A stretch of 64,000 nt of DNA from Mucidula mucida (taxonomy: Eukaryota; Basidiomycota; Agaricomycetes; Agaricales; Physalacriaceae): assembly GCA_015501055.1 (NCBI GenBank), contig JADNYV010000012.1, positions 62,001-126,000 of the forward strand, written 5' to 3'. A model generated the notes under the pieces. The model worked only from the letters and a program-made list of their open reading frames with translations, was not told the DNA's origin and did no database searches. A program made the position numbers and the translations under genes. This document shows, piece after piece, positions 12,601 through 28,500 of this stretch. Position 1 is the first letter of the stretch, and each line of letters starts with the position of its first letter.

Positions 12601-13270
12601 GCTCGTCAATCTAACGTGCATACCTCAAGCAGTTTCATCGCTTGTGCTCAAGTCCGGTCTCCTTTCATGGATCGAGATGCAGGTCATGCATGTGTGCGAT
12701 GACGAGGCCGTTCTTTGGCTCAAGGTCCTTGAAAACATCATCGTCACTCTCGATGTTCAGAAAGTCGAAGCTAATACAAACGGTCAATGGAGATACATCT
12801 TTGGACGATGTTTAAGCCACATCCTACAGTCTCAATCTTCAGGTAAGCATAGTGTGTGTCTGATATTTGGATTGTGTAATGACTCTATTTCAGCCAGCCC
12901 GAGTGTGCTTTCGTTAGCTGTTCGGGTGCTCTTGCGGCTTAGTCTGCTGCAACCGCCCCTTCCCGCAATGCGCGACTTGCTTGCGAAAGCTTTCAGTCGC
13001 CTTCAGGAAACCGAAAAGGAGCCTGGGGCCTGGGCCGCGAAACCCTCTAAATCAAAGGCTCAGCTTTGCGTGCCGCATGTGAAAGCCACACTATCAGAGT
13101 GTCCTGCAGACGAGTGGAACCAAGTTGTCGAGTATCTTTGGCGGATTTCGATGTCCTTATCCGAGAAGACGATGCTCTGGGATCGTCTTTCATGCCGTCT
13201 TCTTCTCACTGACAACGGGGACGTGGCACATTGGCTTCGCGTCGAGGCGGTGAAGAATCTAGCGCCCTAG
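6651..13270 (+). CDS. URB1: Nucleolar pre-ribosomal-associated protein 1 (Npa1/Urb1)
   Basis: Large nucleolar HEAT-like scaffold of early pre-60S particles, needed for 27S pre-rRNA processing. The N-terminal domain matches the family: AALRSQDVDVL, then LTIHYPNHSFGHPIVKRLLE (about 7040-7090), ASGRERKAVLE, and MNMRRKIKVEDPL before a divergent middle. The C-terminal half keeps the DVPMLFGLLYSS and SDGLVGSDDWKVFKRR region. At least ten GT-AG introns fit in phase (for example 6730-6776, 6923-6971, 9687-9739, 11395-11445). Total length is about 1,950 residues, normal for the family. Conserved sequence continues across six single-base frame breaks near 8579, 9058, 9130, 10570, 12150 and 12262. Two pairs compensate each other (9058/9130 and 12150/12262). 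Because URB1 is essential in yeast and sequence beyond each break stays conserved, I treat it as a functional gene with consensus errors. It converges on ECM16, with 115 bp between stop codons. Confidence 0.92.
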
Positions 13271-13357
13271 TCTTGCTCGTGTATCGAAATCAACCGTGAT
13301 GGTTTACTGGCTATCAATGAATAGAGAGAGCGAGTTTTGCGTGGCGGCATCAATCGT

Positions 13358-13374
13358 ATATATACTGTATATAT
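13358..13374. repeat. AT-rich inverted repeat between convergent genes
   Basis: ATATATAC, one spacer base, then GTATATAT form a perfect 8-bp inverted repeat in the 115-bp gap between the URB1 and ECM16 stop codons. It could take part in 3' end formation for both genes, but that is inference; AT-rich repeats are common in such gaps. Confidence 0.4.
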
Positions 13375-13385
13375 TTCTCGCCGAA

Positions 13386-17433
<4,048 letters not shown>

Positions 17434-17626
17434 GGCAGTTCAGTCAAAAAAAGTTGGTGCTCCTTTCGGTTGCGCCGGATTTCGGTCCGTGGCTTCAAGA
17501 TGTCGATATCGGTCAATAGCCTCAAAGTCCATGTAACATAACCAGAACAAGGCCACTGATTGTCCATCCAGAGCTTCTCTTTGAATTAAGGGCTAATACG
17601 AGTACGATAAATAAAACGCAAGTACT

Positions 17627-19234
17627 CTACGCAGAGTCAGATGCAACAGAACCAGATTCAGAATTAGCGTCGGAATCAGTTTCAAGGCCATCGTCACGCC
17701 CATACATAAAGCACCTGTCAAGCGGTGGCTCAACAAGCTTGAGCTCTGGTCCACCGTCCTCCTCCATGACAGCATCTAAAGGTGTGTGATGCCATCGCTC
17801 AGCACCTAATAAATAGTCTATCGGAAAAGTTTGCGGGGCCTAATGGACCAAATGAGAATCTCAACTGTGAGAAATGCAACAGACGCCCTACAGGATATTC
17901 CTTTCTATACAGTCTGTCCCAATTGATGTTCCGCATCCAGGGATGAGCCTTAATCTCCTTCAGGCCTTGACCATCCGCCCCAAGTCTGTCTGCGGCGGCT
18001 AGAGTCAGAAGCCTTTGGATCATATCTTTGGTCTTGGTGCTACATGGTAGGTCTTTCGTGACTCTTGATGGTTTCCCAGCAAATATAGCTGCCTTCGTGA
18101 TAACGAAATCGTCGTCATCATCAAAGTTGAAGGCCTGAACCTGTCTGTCAGAGAAAGAAACCAAGCAAGTCTCACAGACCACTTACTGGCTGGTTGACGA
18201 TCATTTCCTGCAGTACGCAACCCAATGCCCACCAATCCATCACGGTCGGTGAGCAATCAGGCTTGGGCAGTTGCCCTTTACCTTGCAGGCGTTCTGGTGA
18301 CATGAACTGCATCGTCCCTTCTCCATCATACGCCCACGTCGAATCTTGCTCGTATTTTTTCAATGTTTCGACATTACCGAAATCAATCATTACGGGATAT
18401 CCGTCCGCACCAACGAGAATATTATCGCCTTTAATATCCCTATGAGTGGCCAGTTCAGTGGAAGAATATGCACAAGAGACGAGACTACCCACCCATGTAG
18501 TATCCCATTGGCATGGAGAAAATCGATCGCAAGAGCGATGCAACTGAAATAGAACCTCACTTGGGAGGTAGGTAAACCACCGGGTACCCCTTGAACGGAG
18601 GTTAAAGTTCTCCCTGGTATATACTCCAGGGCAAAATATAGAGAGCTGGGACCGACGAATGGGGCAATGAGTCCCGCAATGAAGGGATTCCATGAAAGGT
18701 GGGTAAGGCTCGCGCGTTCTCTATCCTTCAAACGTGGTTCCTATGATGGTATTGAGAGTACTGTAAAAAGGTTGAGACGTGAAGGCTCACCCAGAGTTGT
18801 CGTAGGTGGTGAATTTGTATTTATGGGCGACTTTCAATGCGTAGAACAAACTAGTACGTTTTCTACTCTTTGCAAGGCACACGGTTCCGAGTCCGCCTTT
18901 ACCTAAGGGAGGAATAAGCTGAAGCTCTAGACACGAAGGTGTGGTGTACCAATAATTTTGAGTGCTTGTAGATCATTCAGCTTGAGTGCTCGATGGTGGG
19001 TGGGGTATGTGTCCTGTTGTACAGTCAGTTGTGCGTACGATGCATTGCATGACGACTCACTTCAGTCTCCCGGATGCTTGCGTAGTAGGATAGAATGTTG
19101 TCTAAACTGACATCTTTTGGGAACGGGAAGCTCAGCCGCGAAGCAAAGGCTTTATGTTCTCCAGTTTGGGCCTCGCCACCATTACAGTATGGCTCTTGAC
19201 GGGTTCTGGGGGGCGTATGTCTTATTGGGGGCAT
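17627..19234 (-). CDS. AGC-type serine/threonine protein kinase
   Basis: The kinase domain is assembled from about seven exons. It shows a Gly loop GKGGLGTV (made across the intron ending near 18900), the ATP-binding Lys in ALKV, a catalytic loop ILHGDIKGDN, DFG in MIDFGN (about 18370), SPE in MQFMSPERL, and MDWWALGCVL, which is typical of AGC kinases. An acidic insert FDDDDDF and an AGC-like C-terminal tail (RLYRKEYP) follow. The catalytic loop reads HGD instead of HRD at the spliced junction near 18440-18491, so the Arg is Gly unless one base is wrong there; the catalytic Asp, Lys and Asn remain. Phase at the junction near 18765 is off by one base. The N-terminal 60 residues (from ATG 19234) precede the domain and are not recognisable. 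I cannot place it in a named subfamily. It lies 193 bp upstream of ECM16 on the same strand. Confidence 0.82.
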
Positions 19235-20171
19235 TATGTTTGTGGAAGTATGAGAACAAGGAGTGATTTGTATTTATCATGAAGAGCGTATTGTTTATAT
19301 AGAGAACAATGACAACAAAACAACCTGCATTTCAATTAGAGGAGAACAATGAAAGACTAAAGTGGCCCAAACTCACTGAGAGCAGTAGTAGTCCGTATAT
19401 CTCTACATATTTACAGAGGGCAATGATCTTTAGATCTGTGTTGCGCGCAGACGAGGAACGAGAAGGAAGAAGTGTCCGGAGCAGCGGCCGAGCGTTTCTT
19501 CTGTGATCAGTGCAGAATCAGTGTCAGCGCAATTAGTGAGCTGGGACTACATCGATACTTGCTTCATCGCTTGGCCAGTCTAGCTATGGACGCGTAGGTG
19601 TTGAATTATAATGGCGTCTAGACTTCAATTTGCAGGCTTCTGCCATGGATGCCTCGCAGCACTCTATCTCCTTCATCCGAACGCGTTTTGGAGACCGGTC
19701 AGTGAATATGTGTGGCCGTAAACCATTGAAGTGCTACAATGTTTCTTGTTCGCCTAGGCATTCATCAAGACAGTAGTAGCTTGTTTGGAAGCTTGAAGCA
19801 TTTATGAGATTGTCAGTTTATACTACGTCACTTTGGCTACGCGTACGACGCGTTCATAATACTCCTAAGTATGCGGTAAATCTGACTTTTTGTACTGTAA
19901 TGGGGTGTCCAGAAGACGATAGCAGACCAATCACATGTCTCGTACTGCTGGGGCACATTACAGCGCTTTGACGTTGTTATGAGGATAGAACGGAAATTGG
20001 TATGTTGCCGTACAGCCACGTGGAAAAATCGCTCCTTTGCCTCGTTGTGATACTTACCCACAACTCCCACATGCCTTAAGGCAGGATTGCTTGCTATCTT
20101 GCCCCGAATTATGCCCCTTATTCGAATACCTCTTTATTAAATCGCGCCGCGTCCCTCTCGCCCCATTAGCC
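19235..20171. other. Divergent intergenic region, kinase / GAR-domain gene
   Basis: About 940 bp between two divergent start codons, the second longest divergent gap in the window. Apart from the TATA-like site near the kinase I see no coding sequence with family resemblance and no clear repeat. Short open frames here (for example minus strand 19837-20070) have no recognisable features. Confidence 0.6.
19294..19301 (-). promoter_or_regulatory. Candidate TATA box of the kinase gene
   Basis: TATATAAA on the minus strand, about 60 nt upstream of the kinase start codon. The spacing suits a fungal TATA box, with no other evidence. Confidence 0.35.
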
Positions 20172-23100
20172 ATGGATTCTGCGCAGCCCGCCCTTGTCAT
20201 ACCCGCTGGCGAGTCGTCTGGCACGGCAGTCGCACGGGATCCAGAGGGACAAGATGCCGTCCAGATGCCCCGTACGAAACAACCTAGTTCGCCGTCCGAC
20301 GGTGAAGCTTTGGAATCCCACGAAGTTATTGAGCTCCAGACTTTCATTGAACGAAAGGCCTGGATAGAGGAAAAAATCAAGGTGCGCTGTCTATCCCCCC
20401 ATCATCGGATTTGTTCTCATGCCCTACAGTTTTTGGAGAAATTACCCGCCATCGAAGTCTTTGTCGGTATCGAGGCGCTTGAGACATCCGCGGAGGAAAT
20501 TCCTGGCCTTCCATCCCGGGCGCAGTTGCAGCAGTGGCTAGTTGAACACGATATCATCGAAAAGGAAACTGAGATCTTTGACACGGGAGAACTCAAGAAG
20601 CTTCGCAAGACGACGAGGGGTGCGTCTTATCGTGACCCAGACTACTGTGTCTAAACTACTCCAGCTGCCACACAACGAAATCTATCGCCACAGGATACGG
20701 ACTTGATTGAACTGACTTTAACGACTATTTACGAACTTGACAAACTGCTTCATTTACTCCGAGACCGCTCGGAGAACCTTGATCTACTCGGCGTGAGGCT
20801 CACATGGGAGGAAAACAGAATAGCTTCATGGGTTGGCAGAAGAAAGCTCATCGCCGACCTCAAGACTTTCTCGATACACGTGCCCGTTGGTCTCCCGCCG
20901 TCTATGAATCAACACCCGGTCCACCCACTTCCGCCAATTCTAACGCTTCTACCATTCGCCGCAGAGGGTCTACGGCCTCCCTCGCTTCGGTCGCCTCAGA
21001 GTATGTGCTATCGTCACCCGGCTTCTCACGTACGGCACGCTTTACACAAGCAGAGTTGCTTTCCAGGGACGCGGCTCAGTTTGCTGGTCGCGTCACTGCA
21101 CTACGACACGGAACCATCACAACTGCCGGCAAGATCCTGGACAAACTCATCGACAACAGCCGGAAACCTGTTCCAGAGGTGCTCCTCGATGAACAGGACA
21201 AGCTGGAGGAAATGGGTATTGCTCAGATGGAGAGTATCGGCAAATTTGTTATGAACGTGGTCATGCAATGGAGAAAGTAGGTTCTATTCCTCTTCTGCAC
21301 TGCAATGCTTCATGCAATTTCTAGGGCTGACGAGACATACGTCGAAACGATGAAAGATCAAACAGCCGCCAATACTCTTCTCTCCGACATCGATGCTGCC
21401 CGATTACAGCATCCCACAGCCCGTCAGAGTGCTTCGTTCACGTCTCGTGTTGATACACTGCGCAAGCGTCTTGCTATACGAGGAAACCCGACGTCTCGGA
21501 ATTCCGCATTTCCGTGCCCCATCCATCCATTATTCCCTGAGCAGGAGCCTTTCAATCTTTCTTAGCTCAGTCGCTTCAGATGAAATAGCATCTGCGCTCG
21601 CCATTTTGAAAACAGCCGAGGGCGCTGCACGAGAGTATTCCGTCGCATTCGAAGCAGTCAAAGCTTTTGAAACTCTACTCCAATCTGCCAATACTCTCTG
21701 TGACCAATACCAGGACGTGTTGCAACGGTTGGAGTCGGGAGTACCTGCAGACGAGGGCGACGGCTCACCGCCTAATTTGCATTCGGAGGCCTGTCTCAAC
21801 CTTACCGCCCATTCCGTTTTCCTTGCCCTGATGCCCACCGCCTTCAATGAGTTAGATACACTCAATATCGCTGCGACAAAGGCACTGAAGTCTTTCCCTG
21901 CTGCATTAGCTCGCCTCAACGTTGACGGCGTTGATCTCAACTTCAAAAAGGAAGGAGTTAAGGCGATGGAGCGCCTGAAAGAGCACCAAGCCAAGGCCGG
22001 AAACCTACGCTCGGAATTGTCTGAACGTGTGGACAGGTTGCGAGAGGCGAGAAGGTTGAAGGGTTTAATTGACGATAGGACTAGCCATGCGCAGGCAATT
22101 ATCCGGGAAGTCGACGCGTGCATGCTGAAAAGCCGATGGCGGCAAATCACTAGTCAAAATGACGCTCCTCCTACACCGGAAAGTCCCCCATCGACTCCTC
22201 TGCCTTCGCTACCTTCAGACTTGGACTTCCAGCACCAGATTGATGAATTGGCTTCCAGTATTTTCCGCGACATAACTGGACCTTTACAAACGCTGTCGTT
22301 ATCCTTGGAGCCAGAATTGAAGAAAGCTCTTCAGCGATCCTCCAACGAGTTGCACGAGCTACTGGAACGTGGAAAGCGTGACATCAATCTCCTCGCCGCC
22401 GTGAAAGCGCAAGCATCCTTGATGGAAACGATTCGGGATGAGGTCAATGGATGGAGACTCGACATCGAGGATCTGAAGATGCGATATGATTCTACTGCTC
22501 AAGATTATCTCCAAGGCCAGATGGATAATGCCATTTCACGGAGACCGCGCTTACTCTTACTGGATCGTCCGATAAACTTCGAGTCGACGTCTCATGTTTC
22601 ATTGATGCGCTTCCTCGTCGGATTCGATTTATTCATCGGTCCTCCAGCGAGTCTCCAAACGAAATCTCGGCTTCTGACGACGGCGCCGTCAGTAGCTCAT
22701 CCTCCCTTCCTTTCACTCTACGCTCTCTCGATGATGCCGTGCGGCACGACTGTAATGAGTTCTCCATAAGGCTCAATGGCGACATGCGCACTTTGGAACA
22801 GAAAGCAAACCACCTCCGCCTTGCAAAAATGGCGAAGGACCTTGACGCAGGAGTTGTCGCATCTGTCACTGGCATAAATGATGCTACCAAGGCACTCGCT
22901 AGCCTCAAAGGTCTCCTTCAAAGCATAGATCAGGAGCATGATGTACACGCCGCGCTTACTGACCTTCTTGTCAAGATCGATGGTCTTTCTCAAACGACGC
23001 GACAAGCCTTTGGATCAACATTATCGCCTGTCCGCGAACTACTAAGGAGCATGAGCACTGCTCCTGGGGTGAACGATCCTGCAGTTCATGAGGTCTTGTT

Positions 23101-25562
23101 CCTAGCACGGAAGAGGACGCTCAGTGACGCTGAGTTGAAGATGAAGTCGTGGGATGACCAGGTGCAGGCGTTCCGCGCAGTGGTCTCGGACGCCCAACGG
23201 GCCGAAGCCAGTAGACTGGAAGAAGTTCGCCTTGCCGAGGAAAAGCGTGCGAAACTTGAGCAAGAGCGACTCGCGGCTGAGGCCGCTGAGAGGGACAGGT
23301 TAGAGCAGGAGGAGCAGGAACGACTTCGTGCGTTGGAAGCGAAGCAGGCTGAAGACTTGAGACTTGCAGCGGAGGCAGCTCGATTCAAGGCAGAGGAAGA
23401 GGAACGGGAACGCTTAGAGAAGGAGCGCTTGCTTCAGGAGGAATTGGAGAGAAAGCAACGAGAGGAGCAGCGCGCGGCAGAGGATGCGAGACGTCTTTCG
23501 GAGCAACGTGAACGGGAGGCACTTGAGCAAGAGCGGCTGCTATGGAGCTGAAGCTTCGACAAGCAGAAAAAGACTTGGCTGCAGAGCGTCAGGCGCAGGC
23601 AGATCGGCTAGCTAACGATCTCAAGATCAAACTTCAGGCAGCGGCTGATGAACAACCTCAATCGCTAACGTTCCCAACTACAGATGAAAGTGCAGAAGGT
23701 GATTGATCCTCGAACTCAGTCTGCAGGGGCTAATCACGCATTGTAGATGTGTTCGGTCTCAAGCTCGATACAGGCGACACCCTCCGCACAAGTCACAAGA
23801 AATCATTGATCTCCAGGTCCACATTTTGAGTTTGAGAAAGCGGCTTCGATCCTTGAGCATAAGTTCGGTGTCTCGACCGGCATCTTCTTCTTCTTCCTTA
23901 CCGACTGAAGAAGAATTGGAGGCCATGGATCGTAGCTTCTTGTCTATCTGTCAAGAAGTTGGGCAACTGCCGTCTTCTATCGATGACCAGTCTGCACAGT
24001 TAGAACTGGATTCATTGAAGCACGAGATCGACGTCTCTGTCGATCTTATGGATCGCGCTCGCATGCTCGTCTCGTTGACACAGGCCATAGCCTTATGCGA
24101 GTCCGCACTCAGTGATCTCTTGGAGCATATCGATAGCTATCCTGCTCTACCCCTTGGCCCACTTTTATCGTCATATCGTGCTCCGGAGAGGAAACCAGCG
24201 GAGGACCAGCTGAATGGGCGACTCGCGTTCACCAAATCCGCCATGGACACCTTGTCAACTGCATTTCTTTCTGTTTCCGATGATCCTCGCGCCGTTGCAG
24301 AGCATCAACGTATTCTGCAGACGTGGGATGAGCTCAAGGAGATGGCGAACGATCGCATACATGGCCGAAAGTCAAGACCTAGCAGCGTCATCAGCTCTGG
24401 TCCCAGCTCGGGCAGAACGAGTCGTACATCGTTGACAGGAAGCCTGAACACAAAGCCTACTACCAAGAAGGCTGGCAGTTACGCCAGTTTGTCTGTGTCG
24501 GCTAAATCCCGAGGAGGACTTGGTGTTCCCTTGACCTCACGGCGTGCAGTGTCGAATACAACGAACGCTCATCTAGTCGGATGTCCATTGTTTCCAATAG
24601 ATCTACCTCTGGTGGCTCCTCTCTGTACGGATCAACCTTCGCATCTCGTCAACGTACGACGAGTCTGACTCCTAGCTCAACACCGTCACGTCGGGCTTCA
24701 GGCGTTCCAATTTTGCCTCGCATGCAAACGCCTACTCTGCGCCCTAGAGCAACGTCACCCAGTATATCTGAGGTGTCATCTGTCTCCAACATGGCCAGTT
24801 CGCGACCATCTACGTCTACTTCATCGTGGTCTCGGGCTCCAAGGATGTCATTCTCAACGATGCCGCGATCGCCTCCCAGAAGAGCTCCGATACCCCGAAA
24901 AACCTATGTTGCTAATCCTAAAAGTAAACTTGACGTGGCAGTTGGGGACGTTGTTAATAAACTTCCTGTGGGTATCAACATTGAGGGCGTGTCAGGGAGC
25001 TGGAAAGACCAGAGTGGAAAGTACTGGATTGGCGACCAAGATCCACGGCTGTGTTTTTGTCGTATTTTGCGATCACAAACGGTGATGGTCAGAGTGGGTG
25101 GTGGCTGGCAAGAGTTATCAAAGTAGGTTTATCTTGGCGTTCATATTCGCTAGAAAACTGATAGTCAATAGATTCATCCGCGGCCATTTTGCAGACAGCT
25201 TCCGTTTACTTGCCGAGTCGCCGCAAATTGGTACTAGGGAAGAAAGATGGATAAGTGCGGCGACGTTGATGGAAGCGCCCGAACACGAAGATTCTAACAT
25301 TTCGCCGCCACATCCGCCCCGTACACCCGAGCCGACTGGTCCTTATCTGCCCTCATTCGCAATATCGACACCTTCTGGCCATAGTCCTCACTCTCTCAAA
25401 TCAACACCATCGTCGAAAGGGTCCCCGCTTACGCCGTTGCAGTTCCTCAGGCGCGCAGAACCGGAAACACCTTTTATTCGTCCCTCCACTCCGTCCAAGC
25501 CTTCGACATCGCGTGCTCGGACGGTACCCACACCTGTCCGGAATTCCATCTGGCGTCCATAA
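20172..25562 (+). CDS. Large coiled-coil protein with C-terminal GAR (GAS2) domain, Kar9-like N-terminus
   Basis: A cytoskeletal linker of about 1,650 residues. The N-terminal block (FIERKAWIEEKIKFLEKLP, LDLLGVRLTWEENR) resembles basidiomycete Kar9/karyogamy-type proteins. Spectrin-like helical segments fill the middle. A highly charged Glu/Arg/Leu coiled coil follows at about 23200-23550. Then come a Ser/Arg/Pro-rich basic region (24380-24900) and a GAR domain (VGDVVNKLPVGINIEGVSG, then GKYWIGD and MVRVGGGWQEL), which binds microtubules in other proteins. An intron at 25122-25169 splits the last part of the GAR domain. A Pro/Ser-rich tail ends at 25562. Single-base breaks occur near 20868, about 21500, 22540, 23538, about 23785 and 24562, each with conserved-looking sequence on both sides. 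Inferred role: linking microtubule ends to other structures during nuclear or spindle positioning. Confidence 0.8.
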
Positions 25563-25728
25563 ACACTAATTATCATTATATCGGACAGCGCAACGTGTAT
25601 TGTACTAAATTATGCACCGCTAGATGGGTCTTATATTTGTGGATGGTTGATACATCCTATATCAGTACTGGTGTAATGTAATGGTACTTGGTCATGAATG
25701 TTTTTTTTTTTGTTGGTTGTCGATCGCC

Positions 25729-26769
25729 ATGTGGCTTATGAACTCTGCACGTTTCATTCGTGTCGCGACTGTCACGGGCGCGCTTGGGGCGACATCGCTC
25801 TATTTCTTCTACCCGTCGCCGTCGAAAGCAGCGCCGACGTTGACTGAGCGACCGCTAGCCCCCACCCATTTTACGCCTTCGACTGTGATCAGCACCCAAG
25901 TCTGCGATGGCCAGACGCGCTTCATCACCCTCGCAGTTCCGCCCAAGCTGGCGCCCAGTGCTGGGCAATTGCAGCCTATATGGTCTGTCTTCATCAAGGA
26001 CGACGATATCCAAGTGGAGCGGCCGTATACTCCGCTAGAGGGCATCGACGAGCACGGGCACATGAAGTTTTGGATCAAGCGGTACCCCGGCGGTGAAGTA
26101 GGGCGCTGGCTGCATACGAAACGCGCTGGAGATCAGGTCGAGCTGCGTGGGCCATTGCAGACATGGCTGTGGCAGGACGCCGACTGGGACGACGTGATAA
26201 TGGTATGATTTATACTTCACCCGTTGACTGTCGCGCTACACGGTTCTACAGATTTCTGGCGGCACCGGATCACACCATTCTACCAGTTGTTTCACTCATA
26301 TATCTCCCGAAATGCGACGCGAAGACGCGCTTTACTCTACTACATTCGTCCAGGTCTCCCGCTGAATTGCCACCGAAAAGCATTTGCAGCCCATGTTAGA
26401 TCATCGCGACAATCTTCGGGTTAGACTCTTCGTTGATTCTATGCCGCTTGACGAGAATGCACCCGTAGACGCCAAGCTTCAAGTGGGTCGCATAGATAGA
26501 CGCGCCGTTGAAGATAGCATTGGCTATGGGAGGTCTTGGTGGCAAATGCTATTCAAGTCACCTCTACAGAAACCACAGAGACGAATACTATTCTTGATCT
26601 GTGGTCCTGAGCCGTGAGCCGCACCCCTACGCTGAGCAATGTCTCCCTGATATATCTTAGGATGATTACTGCCATTGCAGGACCATATGGACGCAATTAC
26701 TCGCAAGGCCCAGTCGCGGGTATTCTGGGCGAGCTTGGATTTACGCCGGGAGAAGTACGCAAGTTGTAG
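25729..26769 (+). CDS. NADH-cytochrome b5 reductase-like flavoprotein
   Basis: FAD/NAD(P)-binding oxidoreductase of the cytochrome b5 reductase family, passing electrons from NADH to cytochrome b5 or a similar acceptor. The N-terminus has a hydrophobic segment (VTGALGATSLYFFY) that would serve as a membrane anchor or mitochondrial sorting signal. The FAD site RPYTPL is at about 26020, GGEVGRWLH follows, and the NAD site ISGGTGITPFYQL spans the intron at 26204-26252. The C-terminal CGPEPMITAIAGP lies across a second intron, and the protein ends FTPGEVRKL. Length is about 315 residues. Three single-base breaks, near 26269, 26318 and 26392, fall within 130 nt of the NAD-binding domain. Mitochondrial versus ER location cannot be decided from the sequence. 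An upstream in-frame ATG at 25681 is possible but adds an unconvincing stretch. Confidence 0.85.
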
Positions 26770-26843
26770 AAAGTCCGAGGTGTATTAAATATGAGATTAT
26801 AGTGCTGATATCAAGGTAAGAACAAGTGACGGTGGTATAATAT

Positions 26844-27705
26844 TCACTTCTTCTGAATGGCGTTTACTAGCCTGTGGGAGTGTCAACAAAGTCCAAGACG
26901 GGATAAGCAGTGCACACCAGTCTAAGCCATCCTCCAAGCCCTCTCCCTTTGTTGCACAACTACCGCGTACACTCCAGGGCCGTGACTTTTCCCCGCCGGC
27001 AAGCCCGAGCTGCTCGCTGATCTCCTCTGGCTTCAAGGCGCCCTCGACGTCCTGTTTGTTACAAAAGACCAGCAACGGCACACCCTTGAGCTCATCTTCA
27101 GACAACATAGTAAGCAGTTCAGTCCGTGATGTCGTTAGACGAGAGTGATCCGACGAGTCGATGACATATATGATTGCAGATGTATTGGGAAAGTAGCATC
27201 GCCAGTATGGTCTGCGGTGAGGTTAAGCCAGACGCACGAGCAGGAGCCGCTGTACGCACCGAATGCTTGACTGCCCACCCAAATCCCAAACTTGGAATTT
27301 TATGTTTTTGTACTGCCACGCGTGTAAGAGATATGGTATTAAAGTGCATCCAGATGTATACTGACTTGTACAGTTTCGACATTGAATCCAATGGCTGCAA
27401 ACCGTTAGCCAAAGGACAACCAGCAACAGCATGCACACGTACTCGGTATCGTTGAAACGACTTCACCAATCTACAGCGAGGTCTGTTAGAAAGGGACCCT
27501 TTCCAAAGACAATCATTTTACCTGCAACCGGTATAAAATCGTTGTCTAGGTAAAAGTTAATACCAACAGGTGAATCGGTCGTTGACGCGTAACGGACCTT
27601 GCCAGCAGAGTCAAGACCAAGCATAAGTATCCGGACATCCTGGTCCTTGCTCCAGCGTACCAGCGACGACAAAGAAGTGAACAGAGAAGATATTGACAGA
27701 CCCAT
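26844..27705 (-). CDS. ARL1: ARF-like GTPase 1
   Basis: Golgi-associated small GTPase that recruits GRIP-domain golgins. All exons splice perfectly in phase and the frame is intact. Met-Gly at the start supplies the myristoylation site. Nucleotide-binding motifs are GLDSAGKT (P-loop, across an intron), DLGGQSSIR (switch II), NKQD and SCATKGEGL. The C-terminus DGLDWLVNAIQKK is typical of Arl1. Seven exons include a 24-nt micro-exon (27522-27545) encoding TTILYRLQ. Last intron about 26869-26914. It is divergent from the WKF-domain gene across 88 bp. A second ARF-family gene, ARF1, lies at 60.6 kb. Confidence 0.95.
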
Positions 27706-27793
27706 CGTGCAAGTAGTTGAATGAGGGGGATCTGCTTAGAAATGACAGTTCAATGAGCGAGCACGTGGACATTGTTCCTGTGTCCCGACCATC

Positions 27794-28500
27794 ATGGCTG
27801 ACGACGAGCCTATCAAAAAGAAATCAAGGAAATCCAAGGAAAAGACAGAGGATGCGGGGCCGGAATTTGTACCGAAAAAGATGAAAAAGCGGAAACGAGA
27901 CGCAGAAGCAGAAGCAGACGATGCAATCTTGTCTACCGAACCCGTCAAGAAAAAGAAACATAAAAACAAGACCGGCTTGCTCGATCCGTCGGAAGACTCT
28001 TCGCTATCTGAGCAAGCTCAAAAAGGCATGCATATACGCGTTCCCAAACTAACCGACCTCTAACCGATCCGACTTCGTAGCTCTCAGCTATGCCTTCACC
28101 CAATTCAGGCATCCTAAGCGCTGGAAGTTCCAAAAAGCCCGGCAGAACTGGCTCATACGCAACGCCTGGTCAGCTGAAAGTGTCAGTTTTGGACTTCCAT
28201 TCTATTCCCTTTGCTCAATCACATTCACAGATTCCAGACGCTCATATGCCGTTGGTTCTCAAGTACCTCACAAATGTTCAGGGTGGCGTGCGAGAAGTAA
28301 GTTCAATCCCAGACAACAGGAACACGTACTCATCAAGGTACTAGAACCTAGTCAAAACTTGCCAGAGCTACTTGACTGTGCCTATCGTTGTAGATCCCGC
28401 TGCAGGCGAGACCGCGACAGAGGCTGCAAAGCCAGTATCTGATCTGAAAGCATTGCGTGCGCGGGAACTGCTCGACGTGCTGGAAGCCTCACCGTTATAA
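27794..28500 (+). CDS. WKF-domain protein (C7orf50-like), probable nucleolar factor
   Basis: Small basic protein. The N-terminal part is rich in Lys/Glu runs (KKKSRKSKEK, KKKKHKNK) suited to nucleolar targeting. The WKF domain follows in exon 2: AFTQFRHPKRWKFQKARQNW with the Trp-Lys-Phe core, then MPLVLKYLTNVQGGVRE, and a final exon ending LLDVLEASPL. Introns lie at 28026-28080 (starting GC, not GT, and only in-frame that way), about 28183-28230, and after VRE. The role in eukaryotes is poorly defined; rRNA-processing or ribosome-assembly association is inferred from the family and composition. The frame is intact. Confidence 0.82.

Noticed and set aside
6651..13270. URB1 as a pseudogene
   Set aside because: Six single-base breaks compensate or sit in homopolymers and conserved sequence continues to the normal stop; consensus error is simpler.
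13358..13374. Inverted repeat as a transcription terminator hairpin
   Set aside because: Nuclear fungal genes do not use intrinsic hairpin terminators; kept only as an AT-rich repeat.
21530..22150. 206-codon minus-strand open frame
   Set aside because: Antisense to coding sequence of the GAR-domain gene, with no recognisable motif.
23086..23388. Minus-strand Ala/Ser-rich open frame
   Set aside because: Mirror image of the Glu/Arg/Leu coiled coil of the GAR-domain protein; an antisense by-product of its codon pattern.
27174..27455. Plus-strand open frame over ARL1
   Set aside because: It is antisense to perfectly spliced ARL1 exons and introns and shows no independent features.
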